Shown here: positions 11,801-19,375 of the stretch, in pieces
Numbering within the stretch: position 1 is the first letter of the stretch
How the letters are laid out: every line of letters begins with the position of its first letter
Assembly: GCF_009857445.1 (NCBI RefSeq)
Contig: NZ_WWCN01000009.1
Location: 1 to 64,000, forward strand
Reading direction: 5' to 3'
From: Duganella flavida
GTDB lineage: Bacteria; Pseudomonadota; Gammaproteobacteria; Burkholderiales; Burkholderiaceae_D
DNA: 64,000 bases
Translations under genes and position numbers: made by a program
Notes under the pieces: generated by a model
Seen by the model: the letters and a program-made list of their open reading frames with translations, nothing else
Databases searched by the model: none
What the model was told of the DNA's origin: nothing

Positions 11801-14800
11801 GCGCTCAGCACCGACCAGATCGCCGCGCTGACTTCGCAAAGCCTGTCCGGTCTGAAAGCCACCCAGATCCCGGTGATGGGCAGCGACCAGCTGAACGCGC
11901 TGACCACCATTTCCGCCCTGAGCACGCTGCAAATCCGCGCTCTGATCAGCGACCAGCTGTCCGGCCTGAGCGTTGGCCAGATTGCCGCGCTGAAAACCAA
12001 CCAGATCGCCGCGCTGAGCAACACGCAAACGCCATTCCTTACCACCGACCAGATCGTCGCGCTGGAAACGGGCGACCTGATCGCCATGAACACGCGCGCC
12101 CTGCAAGCGCTCAACAGCGACCAGATCGCCGCCATCGAAGCGCAAGACTTGTTTGCCCTGCGCTCGGCGCAAGTGTCGGTGTTCACCACCGACCAGATCG
12201 TCGCCATCACCAGTGACCAGATTGGCCAGTTCAACACTGCCGCCATGGCCGGGCTGAGCGCCAATCAGGCCAGGGCCCTGAGCAGCGACCAGCTGATCGG
12301 CATGAGCGGCGGCCAGCTGCGCGCCCTCAGCACGCTGGCGATTGCCGCCCTCAACACCGACCAGTTCGCGGCCATTGAAGCGGGCGACCTGGTCTCGCTG
12401 AGCACGGCGCAAATCGTGGCGCTGGGCACCAAGGACATGGTGGCTATCACCAACAGCCAGCTGCAGTCGCTGACCTCGCAGCAAGTGCGGGCGCTGACCA
12501 CCGCGCAAATCAATGTGCTGAGCTCGGACCAGCTGGCGCTGATTCCGCTGGGCTGGCTGCCGACGCGCGCCATCCCGGGCCTGTCGACCGACAACCTGAG
12601 CGTACTGGACGACACCCAGCTGGCCTCGCTGACCACGGCGCAGATCGCGGTCCTGTCGACCAAGCAGATCACCTCGCTCACCACGCACCAGATCCAGGCC
12701 CTGAGCGTGGCCCAGTGGCGCGCCGTCAGCACCAACGCCATCCGCACGCTGTCGTCCGACCAGTTGGCGGCAATGGAGCAGGACGACCTGGCCGGCCTCA
12801 AAACCAACCAGTTTGCCGCGCTGACCACCACCCAGATCTCGCTGCTGAGCGTAAGCCAGATGGGCCAGCTCGCCACGGCGGAAATCGCCGCCATGACGCA
12901 GCCGCAGATCAAGTCCCTGAGCACCGACCAGCTGGCCGGCCTGAGCTCGCTCAATCCGCTGACCACGCTGCAATTCAGCGGCCTGACCAGCGACCAGCTG
13001 CAATCGCTGGACGCCGACCATATCGCCACGCTGAAAGTGGCGCAAGTGGCGTCGCTGACCAAGGCCCAACTGGCCATCCTCGGCACCGCGCAAATCGTCG
13101 CCCTGACCACGGCGCAAACGCGGGCCATCGCGCTGACCTCGCTGACTGGCCTGGGCTCCGACCAGCTGCAAGCAATGGAAATCGAAGACGTACAGGCGCT
13201 GTCCAGCGTGCAGATCGGCACCTTCACCTCGCTGCAATTCGGCGCCCTCACAGCTGACCAGCTGGCGGGCCTGAAAACCAGCCAGATCTTCGGCCTCACC
13301 GCCAACGACATCAAGGTCTTGAGCACCGACCAGCTGAACGCGCTGGCAACGCTGGGCACGCTGAGCGACGCGCAAGTCAAAGCCCTGACCACCGACCAGC
13401 TCAACGCGCTGGACGACGACAGCTTCACCTCGCTGCGCTCGGCGCAAATGGCGTCGCTGACTGCGGCCCAGGTGGCCACACTGTCGACCAACCAGCTGGG
13501 CAACCTGACCACCCAGCAAGCGGCCGGCCTGACGCTGAAGGCACTGACCACCGACCAGATCTCGCTGCTGAGCGCAACCGCGATGGCCGGCCTGAGCTCG
13601 GCCCAGCTGCCGACCCTGACCACCGCGCAAATCGCGGTACTGACGGCCGACCAGCTGAATGCGCTGTCGACCAAGGCGCTGCCGTCGCTGGTGGCGATCC
13701 AGATCAGGGCCTTGACCACCGACCAGCTCAACAGCTTGAGCAATATGAACAAGCTGACCACCACCCAGATCGGTTTCCTCACCTCGGACCAGATCGCCAC
13801 GCTGGACGACACTCTGTTCGACACCATCAGCACGCGCCAGTTGACGGCGCTGGTATCGGCGCAGGCGGCCGGCCTGACCACCAACCACATCGGCACTTTC
13901 AGCACCGCCGACATCCGTGCGCTGGACATCAAGGTCTTGAATGCGCTCAACACCGACCAGGTGGCGGCGTTCGACGCTACCGACATCGGGGCGCTGTCGT
14001 CGACCCAGATCAACGGCCTGAAAGCCACCACCATGGCCGAGTTCAGCGTCGACCAGGTGGGCGCCTTCACCACCCGGCAACTCAGCACCATGAGCAACGC
14101 GGTGCTGAAATTCATGAGCACCGACCAACTGGCCGGCCTGACCATGGCGCAAGTGACGGCGCTGAGCGCCGCCCAGAAAGCCGCGCTGACGACCGACCAG
14201 CGCGCCGTGCTGACGGCCAGTCCGCTGATTCTGGATCTCAACGGGAATGGCGTCAGCACGCTGAGCATCACGGCCGGGGTGCAATTCGACATCCGTGCCA
14301 ACGGCCAGAAAGTCAACACTGGCTGGGTCGCACCAGGCGACGGCTTGCTGACACTGGACCGCAACGGCGATGGCGTCATCAACGACGGCAGCGAACTGTT
14401 CGGCACTGCCACTGCCAGCAGCAACGGCGGCAAAGCGGCCGACGGCTTCGCCGCGCTGGCCGAGCTCGACACCAACCACGACGGCGTGATCGACAGCAAG
14501 GATGCGCAGTTCGGCAACCTGCGCGTGTGGGTGGATGCCAACGCGGACGGTGTCAGCCAGGCGGACGAGCTGAAGACGCTGGCCTCGCTCAACATCGCCA
14601 GCCTGACGGTGGCGGCGCAAGCGAGCACGGTGATCGACCAGGGCAACTGGGTCGGCCTGCAGTCGAGCTACACCAGCACCGACGGCAGCACGCATGCGCT
14701 GGCCGACGTCTGGTTCCAGGCCAGCCACACGTCCTCGCTGACCCAGGCGATCAGCAGCTACGCGCAGCAGGCAGACAGCAGCAATAGCACTGCCGCCGGT

Positions 14801-14968
14801 CAGCTGACTCAGCCTAACAACAGCCTCAACAACAGCGTCGCCGCACTGGCCAGCCAGATGACGCAGTACCAAGCCACCACGCCGCTGAGCGGCGCCGCCA
14901 CCGCCCAGCACGACGACTGGCTACGCAAGCAAGCCAGTACCGCCCAGGGCATCCTGGCAGCGAAGTAA
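5822..14968 (+). CDS. Giant octapeptide-repeat protein with C-terminal calcium-binding domain
   Basis: A 3,048-residue protein of unknown function. The ATG at 5822 is preferred over the one at 5795 because GGAGA lies eight nt before it. From residue 8 to 2799 it consists of 8-residue units with consensus L-[TS]-[TS]-[DAR]-Q-[ILV]-x-[ASG]. From residue 2800 a domain starts with PLILDLNGNGV, as at the C-termini of many RTX-like secreted proteins. It carries three EF-hand-like loops, DRNGDGV (2846), DTNHDGV (2883) and DANADGV (2905). A Ser/Gln-rich tail follows. There is no signal peptide or membrane segment. Secretion (type I or flagellar) and a surface or filament role are inferred only from the C-terminal domain and from its position between fliR and flgL. 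Codon use matches its neighbours. Confidence 0.85.
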   Translation: MSSIVPTLTTDDIIRLGTQNIAALTTEDMQAFSSDQIGVLSTSNVRALTTRQMAFLSLDGLLGMTTDGIQALKAANITALTTDQTLTLSTDQLAALTTQEATALSTRQLNLLAPSQIAALETADVRALLTQQVGSISSDQIVNLTTDQLTSMSSAQLRAISTTAITGLSTMQVAALVSNQLQQITTQQINSLTAGQLYYVSTDQIAQLSTLQVSALATNALQNLSSDQFAAFETRDLIWLSSTQIRALTYNQLVGLNTDQAHALRSNEIAALRADQLNVLSTDQLRAFSSLAPLTSAQISGLTSDQVTTLATQTIAALSSAQLAALNADQVVALNTDQIVALSTAQVSALTTDLVSQLTTDQIQAIETRDIRALNTAQIRVMNSDQLLALTTAQIYALTTIDAQALRPDQLAVLTTDQIIAIKSLLPLTTTQISSLTTDQIAALETSAITLLSNSQLAAMTLDQVQALTSAQLAALGTAQVAGLNTTFLSELTTLQVQALETRDFAVLSSNQVRGFTTDQIVALTTSQVAVLNTDAEKALTVDQVAALTTDQIVALKTLVPLTTAQIQALTTSQLVNIESKDVIALTSTQLAALTSDQVQALSSDQVIGLTVSQYADLSMSVLNTLTTDQLRLIETRDIGALRTQQLARLSTDQLAALLTDQFNALSSIAVGALTTDQITVLTTDQLNAMATLAGVSSRQLAAFTTLQVSALSTKNLAELASNQLGVLTSDQTLSLTTDQIVALSGAQFRGLSSAGIAALNTDQIQAIETRDVALLNTQQLNKLSTDQTVALTTAQIFALGTAQEIALRDDQITALNSAQIDALRSLAVLTTRQIRALTSDQIGTISSTDLVTLTTRQLSAFSSDQLQSLGTDQIIALNSDQIAALSSSAIAVLGTDAIAAIETRDIRAMRTAQIARLSTDQVVALTTGQLAAFTTAEVRALTPDQLAVLNSAQLEALQLAPLVTRQIVALTSAQVAALSTADFAALQTLQLAALTTDQAGAVTSDQIKGLNTAQLRALSVSVLAALATDRIAALSNSSLASLSTRQIAALTTDQLLNLKTSQLRALTTQEIAALSQTQLANLNDTQIDALLTLSALTTRQLQALNTDQLSHLNVADLRSLTTRQISTLSTDQVAALTTAQIVAMLTEQIRALGVAAVQALTTSQILALTATELANMSTRQIAALTSDQLLALATNQIMALSTQEIAALTPAQKAILTSDQIGALSTLASFSTASIAALTTDQIISLQLPIFAALTTAQIASLTTDQAMVLTTNEIVALTTQQARALTTRQLQVLSTDQLANMEVVDLQALTSRQITILSTDQISHLQLAQVAGLSTQIIAALSTQQVHALTTDQLASLVTLAPLTSRQIGALTTDQIASLASIATLKTSQIAGLTSTQIGALSTNQIVALTTQQVRSLSSATLGAMSTDQIRAIEAVDIAALTSSQIVALSSDQLLSLQASQFAALGSKILAALTTNQMAALSTDQLDSLSSLAPLTTVQIRALTTEQLISLQLPQISTLKTAQLAALNSMQLQSLSTDQIVALTTQQVRGLTTAALSRLTLAQTANIELADIAVLSSAQVASLTTDQIGVLTLQQLSAFTSQEIGALTTTQLGVMSTAQFAALGSLSGLGTKQIAGMSSDQLIALTPAQIANLKTAQLVALTTSQLQYLSSDQLQALTTQQARALTTRQVAALGSDQLNGMEDVDLRAFSSGQIAALTSDQLMTLNVGHYSALTTQEITALTTRQVGYLSNAQLDALNSITNLNTAQVRALSTDQLVNMSVATLTTLKTSQLSALVSAQAAGLTSDQLVALSTAQVRALATGLVAALSAAQIIAVETIDFAAMSTAQLRALTTDQMQALTTDQLHALNAPSVAAFTATQLGVLSVAQLNALGNIADYTTAQIAALSTDRIAALSQADIDSLGTKQIAALTSKQVAVLNGTQLTELSGDQVGALSTNALKGLDSTNLQYIDAGDFSAVKSAQLQSLNSAQLTALSTDQIAALTSQSLSGLKATQIPVMGSDQLNALTTISALSTLQIRALISDQLSGLSVGQIAALKTNQIAALSNTQTPFLTTDQIVALETGDLIAMNTRALQALNSDQIAAIEAQDLFALRSAQVSVFTTDQIVAITSDQIGQFNTAAMAGLSANQARALSSDQLIGMSGGQLRALSTLAIAALNTDQFAAIEAGDLVSLSTAQIVALGTKDMVAITNSQLQSLTSQQVRALTTAQINVLSSDQLALIPLGWLPTRAIPGLSTDNLSVLDDTQLASLTTAQIAVLSTKQITSLTTHQIQALSVAQWRAVSTNAIRTLSSDQLAAMEQDDLAGLKTNQFAALTTTQISLLSVSQMGQLATAEIAAMTQPQIKSLSTDQLAGLSSLNPLTTLQFSGLTSDQLQSLDADHIATLKVAQVASLTKAQLAILGTAQIVALTTAQTRAIALTSLTGLGSDQLQAMEIEDVQALSSVQIGTFTSLQFGALTADQLAGLKTSQIFGLTANDIKVLSTDQLNALATLGTLSDAQVKALTTDQLNALDDDSFTSLRSAQMASLTAAQVATLSTNQLGNLTTQQAAGLTLKALTTDQISLLSATAMAGLSSAQLPTLTTAQIAVLTADQLNALSTKALPSLVAIQIRALTTDQLNSLSNMNKLTTTQIGFLTSDQIATLDDTLFDTISTRQLTALVSAQAAGLTTNHIGTFSTADIRALDIKVLNALNTDQVAAFDATDIGALSSTQINGLKATTMAEFSVDQVGAFTTRQLSTMSNAVLKFMSTDQLAGLTMAQVTALSAAQKAALTTDQRAVLTASPLILDLNGNGVSTLSITAGVQFDIRANGQKVNTGWVAPGDGLLTLDRNGDGVINDGSELFGTATASSNGGKAADGFAALAELDTNHDGVIDSKDAQFGNLRVWVDANADGVSQADELKTLASLNIASLTVAAQASTVIDQGNWVGLQSSYTSTDGSTHALADVWFQASHTSSLTQAISSYAQQADSSNSTAAGQLTQPNNSLNNSVAALASQMTQYQATTPLSGAATAQHDDWLRKQASTAQGILAAK
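5843..14218 (+). repeat. Nested coding repeats: 24-bp octads within 402-bp super-repeats
   Basis: About 340 diverged 24-bp units lie in frame. A marker octad of the type [I/L/F/M]-E-T-R-D recurs at 6515, 6917, 7319, 7721, 8123 and 8525, exactly 402 bp apart. Equivalent positions follow at 8924, 9326, 9728, 10124, 10526, 10928, 11330, 11732 and 12134, with spacings of 396-402 bp. Later ones (12374, 12773, 13175, 13970) are partly irregular. One super-repeat is 16 octads plus one six-residue unit such as LSSLAP or LKTLVP (128 + 6 = 134 residues). Confidence 0.9.
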
Positions 14969-14974
14969 CGCAAA

Positions 14975-15039
14975 GCAATTCAGGGTCAGCTCTGTCAAAT
15001 GGACATTTTGTCCATTTGACAGAGCTGACCCTGAATTGC
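14975..15039. repeat. Perfect 31-bp palindrome between convergent genes
   Basis: Arms 14975-15005 and 15009-15039 are exact reverse complements with a 3-nt TTT loop. The left arm begins GCAATTCAGGGTCAGCTC. It starts 7 nt after the giant gene stop. A symmetric element this long without a T-tract looks more like a REP or MITE-like dispersed element than a plain terminator, though it would fold strongly in either transcript. Confidence 0.8.
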
Positions 15040-15050
15040 GATAAAACAAA

Positions 15051-15078
15051 AACGGCCAGCTTTTGCAAGCTGGCCGTT
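15051..15078 (-). terminator. Rho-independent terminator of the flg operon
   Basis: Twelve-base arms AACGGCCAGCTT and AAGCTGGCCGTT enclose TTGC. Read on the minus strand, the stem is followed by TTTGTTTTAT, 22 nt after the flgL stop. On the plus strand it is followed by a weaker T-run, so it may work in both directions. Confidence 0.8.
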
Positions 15079-15099
15079 GTCTTTTGAGGCGTCGGGAAT

Positions 15100-16362
15100 T
15101 TAGCTGATGTAATTAAACAGCGACAAGCCCGACATGGTGGTGAACGATTTCTGCGCCGCCGTCAGCGTGGTCTGCTGCTGGGTGAACAGCGAAATCGCCG
15201 AGGTGTAATCCACATCCTGCAGGGTCGACAGCGTGGTTGCATATTGCAGGCCCAGGTCGTCGCCCGAGCTGTCGAGGTAATCCACTTCTTTCAAGCGCGC
15301 GCCTACTGCCGCCTGTACCGACAGCACATTGTCAGTCGCCGCATCCACATTCACTTGCAGCTGGTTGAGCTTATTGGTCAGGCTGGCCTGCCCGGCAGGA
15401 CCGTCGCCCGGCGCGCGCAGCGCATCGATGAAGCTCTGCACGGTGGCGAAGATCGATTGATTGGTGGATGGCGTCACCGCAAAATTGTCGCCATCGACCG
15501 GATCGCCTTTGACGTCGAACTGCACGCCATCAAAGGTGATGTTTTGCCCGCTCACATAGTTTTGCGGCACGGCCGGTACCGGTGTCGCCGGCACCGGGGT
15601 GCCGGTGGTGAGGTCGGTCACGGTGTAGGTGGTTGCCTTGGGCGTGCCCGGCGTTTCCGGCACCACCTGGAAATCGATCTGGTACTTGTGGCCGGTCAGC
15701 AGCGTGGCGTCCTTGACCGAGCCGGCGCTGATGATGCCGCTACCGCCGCGCGTGTAGTTGGCCGGGTCGGGGGTGGTCACGAACTTGCCGTTGCCGGTGG
15801 CGTTGGCCTCGAACACGGAAGCACCGGAATCGGTGATCGGAATGGTGCGGGTGGAACCGACTTGCAGCGAACGCTGGCCCTGGTCGCCCTGGTAATCGGC
15901 GCCGGTGGCGGTTTTGGTGAACGGCAACGTGGTCGATTTGTAGCCTGAAAAGACATAGCCGCCGACGCCGTCAGCGGTGTTGGCCACCCCCAGCAGGTCA
16001 GCCAGCCGGCCCTCCAGCTCCGTCGCCACCGACGCCCGGTCCGAAGCCGTGTACGAACCGTTGCCGGCCTTCACCGCCAGGTCCTTGATGTCCTGCAGGA
16101 TGGAGGTGGCGCTGGCCAGCGCCGTGGTCTCGGTCGACAGCACGCCCTTGGCGTTGGCGCGATTGGTGGCCAGCTGGGTATTCAGCGATTGCGACTGCGT
16201 CACTTCCAGCGCACGCGCAGTGGCGATCGGATCATCAGCCGCAGTCAGGTTCTTGCGGCCGGTGGACAGCTGCTGCTGCGTGCGCGACATCGACGTCTGC
16301 AGCGATGTAATCTGCGACGAACCGATGTCATATATCGTTCTGGTGCTGATGCGCATAACCAT
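15100..16362 (-). CDS. flgL: FlgL, hook-filament junction protein (HAP3)
   Basis: 420 residues. The N-terminus MRISTRTIYD plus QLSTGRK is a flagellin-type D0/D1 helix and the C-terminus is the matching helix (LSTLQDVDYTSAISLFTQQQ). Both are typical of FlgL. It is about 100 residues longer than the enteric protein. The extra sequence is in the middle (about 190-310), where the outer domains of junction proteins vary. FlgL joins FlgK to flagellin. It is the last gene of the flg run, 17 nt after flgK, and is probably transcribed with it from the sigma-28 promoter. Confidence 0.95.
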   Translation of the reverse strand: MVMRISTRTIYDIGSSQITSLQTSMSRTQQQLSTGRKNLTAADDPIATARALEVTQSQSLNTQLATNRANAKGVLSTETTALASATSILQDIKDLAVKAGNGSYTASDRASVATELEGRLADLLGVANTADGVGGYVFSGYKSTTLPFTKTATGADYQGDQGQRSLQVGSTRTIPITDSGASVFEANATGNGKFVTTPDPANYTRGGSGIISAGSVKDATLLTGHKYQIDFQVVPETPGTPKATTYTVTDLTTGTPVPATPVPAVPQNYVSGQNITFDGVQFDVKGDPVDGDNFAVTPSTNQSIFATVQSFIDALRAPGDGPAGQASLTNKLNQLQVNVDAATDNVLSVQAAVGARLKEVDYLDSSGDDLGLQYATTLSTLQDVDYTSAISLFTQQQTTLTAAQKSFTTMSGLSLFNYIS

Positions 16363-16379
16363 GATGCTACCCTATCTCT

Positions 16380-18338
16380 TTAATTGCCAATATTGAGCAA
16401 TGTGTCGAATAACTGGCTGGCCACTTGCATGACCTTGCCGCAGGCCTGGTACGCTTGCTGGTAGCGCAGCAGGTTGGCCGCCTCTTCATCGAGGTTGACG
16501 CCGGACACGCTCTGCTGCGCTTCCGTGGCCTGCTTGACGGCAGCGTCGGCGGCGGTGCTGCTGATCTGCGACTCACGCGCCTTGGTGCCCACGTAGTTGA
16601 CCATCTGGGCATAGGTGGTCTGGAACGTGGCTTTGCCGTTGTCCAGCACGTTCTTGGTTTGCAGCCCGGCCAGCAAGGCGCCGTTGCGGCTATCGCCCAC
16701 GCCGCTGGTGTTGGGACCGACCGTGAAGGTATCCTGGTCGGCTGGCGCACCGCTGATGGTGAAGTTGACGCCGCCGAAGCTGATGTTGGCACCGTCAGTG
16801 TACGTCACCGGCGTGCCGGCCGGGTACACAGTTGACGTGCCGTTGACGGTAACCGTCACATCCTGCCCGGCCGGGAAGCCGGAGAAGCTGTTGCTGGCCT
16901 TGTCGTAGGTCAGCGTGGCGGGCGTGGTCAGCTGGTTGCCCGGCGTGAGGTAATTCGTATCCACCGTGCCGGCCGAGATCTTGCCGTTGCCGACATTGGC
17001 GGTCGGCGCGGCAGTGGCGATCGGCGCCGCCAGCGCAATCTTGTCGCGGTCCTTGATGGCCACCGAGAAGTCCTTGGCGGCGTTGTAGGTCGGCCGCACT
17101 ACGAAGTTGTCATTTTGCGCCGGCGTGCCGCTGATGCTGTAGGCCACGCCATCGATCACTTGCGGCGTGGTCTGCGGGAATGGATTGATCTGCGTGACCT
17201 TGCCGTCGCTCTTGCGGGTAACGTTGAAATTGGTGCCGTCGTAATCAACGCTGTAGTCGCTGGCCGTCAGCGCGCTGGCATCAGTCACGGTAGCGCTCAC
17301 GGCGGCCGTGCTGGCCGGCGAGTTGCGGCTGTTGGTGCCGACATAAGCCTGGATCGGGTTGAAGAAATTGGTACCGAGGTCGCCATTCTCATCCTCGCCC
17401 AGCACGTGCTGGGCATTGAAGGCAGTAGCCAGGCCGGCCGCCACCTGCCCCAGCGAATTTTGCGCGCGGTCCATGGCGCCGTCGCGGAACTCCAGCAGGC
17501 CGCCCAGCTGGCCGCCGGTGATGACGCTGTCCGGCAGCGCGGTGAAGGCGCCGTTGTCGGCCTGGTAGCCGATGGTCACGCGGCTGACGTCGGTCGGCGA
17601 AGTCGAGGTGCCCAGCTGGAAAGCCTTGTTGGCCACCACCAGCGGCTGGCCGGTGCCGATCGAGACGTTGAGCATATTGTTGTCGCCGGGGAGGACGGTG
17701 ACTTTGACCAGCTTGTTCAGCTCGGTCAGCATCTGGTCGCGCTTGTCCAGTAGGTCATTTGGCGCGGCCTGGTCGGTGGTGAGGCCAGCGATGGTCAGGT
17801 TGATGTCGGCAATTTGCTTGGCGTAGGCGTTGATCTGGCCGACGTTGGAGGTGATCTGGCTGTTGACGCCAGTGGCAATCTCGCTCAGGCGCGCGCTCAT
17901 GCCCTGGAAACGCGAGGCCAGCGACTCCGCATTCGACAGCAGCGACTGGCGTGCGGCGGACGAGGCCGGATTGGCGGTGGCGTCCTGCACACCGTTAAAG
18001 AAGTCTTGCAGCGCCGGCGAAAGGCCGGCCGTAGGATCGGCCAGCAGGTTGTCGATCTGGCTGATCTGCGAGTTGTAGGCGTCCAGCGAAGCCTGGTTGG
18101 CCTCGGCGCCACGCAGCGAGGTGGCCAGGAAGTTGTCGTAGTAGCGGCGTACGGCCTGGATCTCGGTTCCTGAACCGACATAGCCGAAGCCCTGGTACTG
18201 GGTGCCGGTATCGCCCTGGATCGCCACTTGGCGGTTGTAGCCAGCCGTATTGGCGTTGGTGATGTTGTTGCCGGTGGTCGAAAGGCCAACCTGGGCTGCC
18301 AACAAACCGCTTTTACCGATGCTAAGGAGACTGGACAT
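16380..18338 (-). CDS. flgK: FlgK, hook-filament junction protein (HAP1)
   Basis: 652 residues. The N-terminus SLLSIGKSGLLAAQVGLSTT and GNNITNANTAGYNRQ is the axial-protein signature. The C-terminus (SGVNLDEEAANLLRYQQAYQ) is the conserved FlgK end. The middle outer domain is enlarged compared with the enteric protein (about 550 residues). It caps the hook and is the first junction layer before FlgL. A sigma-28 promoter lies 26-52 bp upstream. Confidence 0.97.
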   Translation of the reverse strand: MSSLLSIGKSGLLAAQVGLSTTGNNITNANTAGYNRQVAIQGDTGTQYQGFGYVGSGTEIQAVRRYYDNFLATSLRGAEANQASLDAYNSQISQIDNLLADPTAGLSPALQDFFNGVQDATANPASSAARQSLLSNAESLASRFQGMSARLSEIATGVNSQITSNVGQINAYAKQIADINLTIAGLTTDQAAPNDLLDKRDQMLTELNKLVKVTVLPGDNNMLNVSIGTGQPLVVANKAFQLGTSTSPTDVSRVTIGYQADNGAFTALPDSVITGGQLGGLLEFRDGAMDRAQNSLGQVAAGLATAFNAQHVLGEDENGDLGTNFFNPIQAYVGTNSRNSPASTAAVSATVTDASALTASDYSVDYDGTNFNVTRKSDGKVTQINPFPQTTPQVIDGVAYSISGTPAQNDNFVVRPTYNAAKDFSVAIKDRDKIALAAPIATAAPTANVGNGKISAGTVDTNYLTPGNQLTTPATLTYDKASNSFSGFPAGQDVTVTVNGTSTVYPAGTPVTYTDGANISFGGVNFTISGAPADQDTFTVGPNTSGVGDSRNGALLAGLQTKNVLDNGKATFQTTYAQMVNYVGTKARESQISSTAADAAVKQATEAQQSVSGVNLDEEAANLLRYQQAYQACGKVMQVASQLFDTLLNIGN

Positions 18339-18363
18339 AATATTTTTACTCTATCTGAGATGG

Positions 18364-18390
18364 GTAACGGCAAGCCGTGCCAAAACTTTA
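18364..18390 (-). promoter_or_regulatory. Sigma-28 (FliA) promoter of flgK-flgL
   Basis: On the minus strand, TAAAGTTT (18390-18383), 11 nt, then GCCGTTAC (18371-18364). The consensus is TAAAGTTT-N11-GCCGATAA, so the -35 is perfect and the -10 matches 6 of 8. The -10 is identical to that of the flgM promoter in this window. Confidence 0.85.
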
Positions 18391-18399
18391 TTAACCGGG

Positions 18400-19362
18400 T
18401 TAGCCTGCCAGTGAGCGCTTGATGATGCTGGTCAGCTTGGTGGCGTAATTCGGGTCGGTGGCGTAGCCGGCTTTCTGCAAGCCCTTGGCGAAACTGGTGG
18501 CGTCGCCGGCACTGGCCAGCACTTTTTCGTAGCGCGGATTGGTGGCCAGCAGCTTGGCGTAATCCTTGAAACTGTCGGCATAACTGTCGTAGGCGCGGAA
18601 GCGCTCGACCTTGGTTTGTGCTTTGCCGTTGACGTATTCGGTAGTGGTGGCCTCGACCACTTTGCCCTTCCAGTCGCCGCTGGCCTTGATGCCGAACAGG
18701 TTGTGGCTGTTGCTGCCATCGCGGCCCTTGATCTCGCGTTTGCCCCAGCCCGATTCCAGTGCAGCCTGGCCCAGCATGAACTTGGCCGGAATGCCAGTGG
18801 CCTTGCTGGCTTCTTCCGCCGAGGCTGACAATTTTTCCTGGAAGCTGCGCACGTGCGGTGCTTGCGAGCCCTTGCTGGCAGTATCGGTAGCGCTGCTGGT
18901 GCTACCTGTGCCAGCGCCGCCGGACGCGGCAATCGCGCGCTGCAGCTTGGCGTCCATCAGGCTGGCGATGCCGTTGAAGTTGCCGCCGCTGCCGTCAGTG
19001 CCGTTGGCCGCAGTGCCGTCAGCACCGATGCCAAGCGCCGCTGCATCGGTCTTGGCCGACAACTGGCGCACCAGCATATCGGCCAGGCCGATGCCTTTCT
19101 TGGCGATGTTCTGGCTGGTCTGCTGGTCCAGCATGGTCTGGAAGGTTTTGGTTTGCTGGCTGTCCATCATGCCGTCTTGCGGCGTGGCGTCGCGCATGCT
19201 CTTCATCATCATGTTGACGAACATGGCTTCGAACTGGGTCGCCGCCGTTTTCAGCGCTTCCGGGCTGCCGGCGCGGGCCGACTGCTTGAGGCTGCCCATG
19301 TCCCGCACATCCAGCGAAAATTTGCTGCTCAGGTCATTGGTGGTAGTGGTCTGGCTGGCCAT
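18400..19362 (-). CDS. flgJ: FlgJ, rod cap and peptidoglycan hydrolase
   Basis: 320 residues in two domains. The N-terminal rod-binding domain (about 20-115) contains KTAATQFEAMFVNMMMKSMR. After an Ala/Ser/Gly-rich linker (about 120-165) comes a glucosaminidase-type domain with PAKFMLGQAALESGWGKREI (putative catalytic Glu) and YATKLTSIIKR at the end. It caps the growing rod and opens the peptidoglycan. The dual-domain form is normal in beta- and gammaproteobacteria. It lies 13 nt after flgI in the transcript. Confidence 0.95.
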   Translation of the reverse strand: MASQTTTTNDLSSKFSLDVRDMGSLKQSARAGSPEALKTAATQFEAMFVNMMMKSMRDATPQDGMMDSQQTKTFQTMLDQQTSQNIAKKGIGLADMLVRQLSAKTDAAALGIGADGTAANGTDGSGGNFNGIASLMDAKLQRAIAASGGAGTGSTSSATDTASKGSQAPHVRSFQEKLSASAEEASKATGIPAKFMLGQAALESGWGKREIKGRDGSNSHNLFGIKASGDWKGKVVEATTTEYVNGKAQTKVERFRAYDSYADSFKDYAKLLATNPRYEKVLASAGDATSFAKGLQKAGYATDPNYATKLTSIIKRSLAG

Positions 19363-19375
19363 GTTCGCCCCCCGC

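Noticed and set aside
5843..14218. Regular short repeats resembling a CRISPR or tandem DNA array
   Set aside because: The units are 24 bp, in frame, diverged mainly at silent or conservative positions, and have no unique spacers. They are coding repeats.
6863..14911. Very long minus-strand frames (about 980, 1,320, 1,080 and 790 codons) opposite the giant gene
   Set aside because: They mirror the 24-bp repeat of the plus-strand gene, whose unit length keeps all frames open. Their composition (Gly/Gln/Arg or Ser/Trp-rich) is unlike real proteins and no ribosome sites support them.
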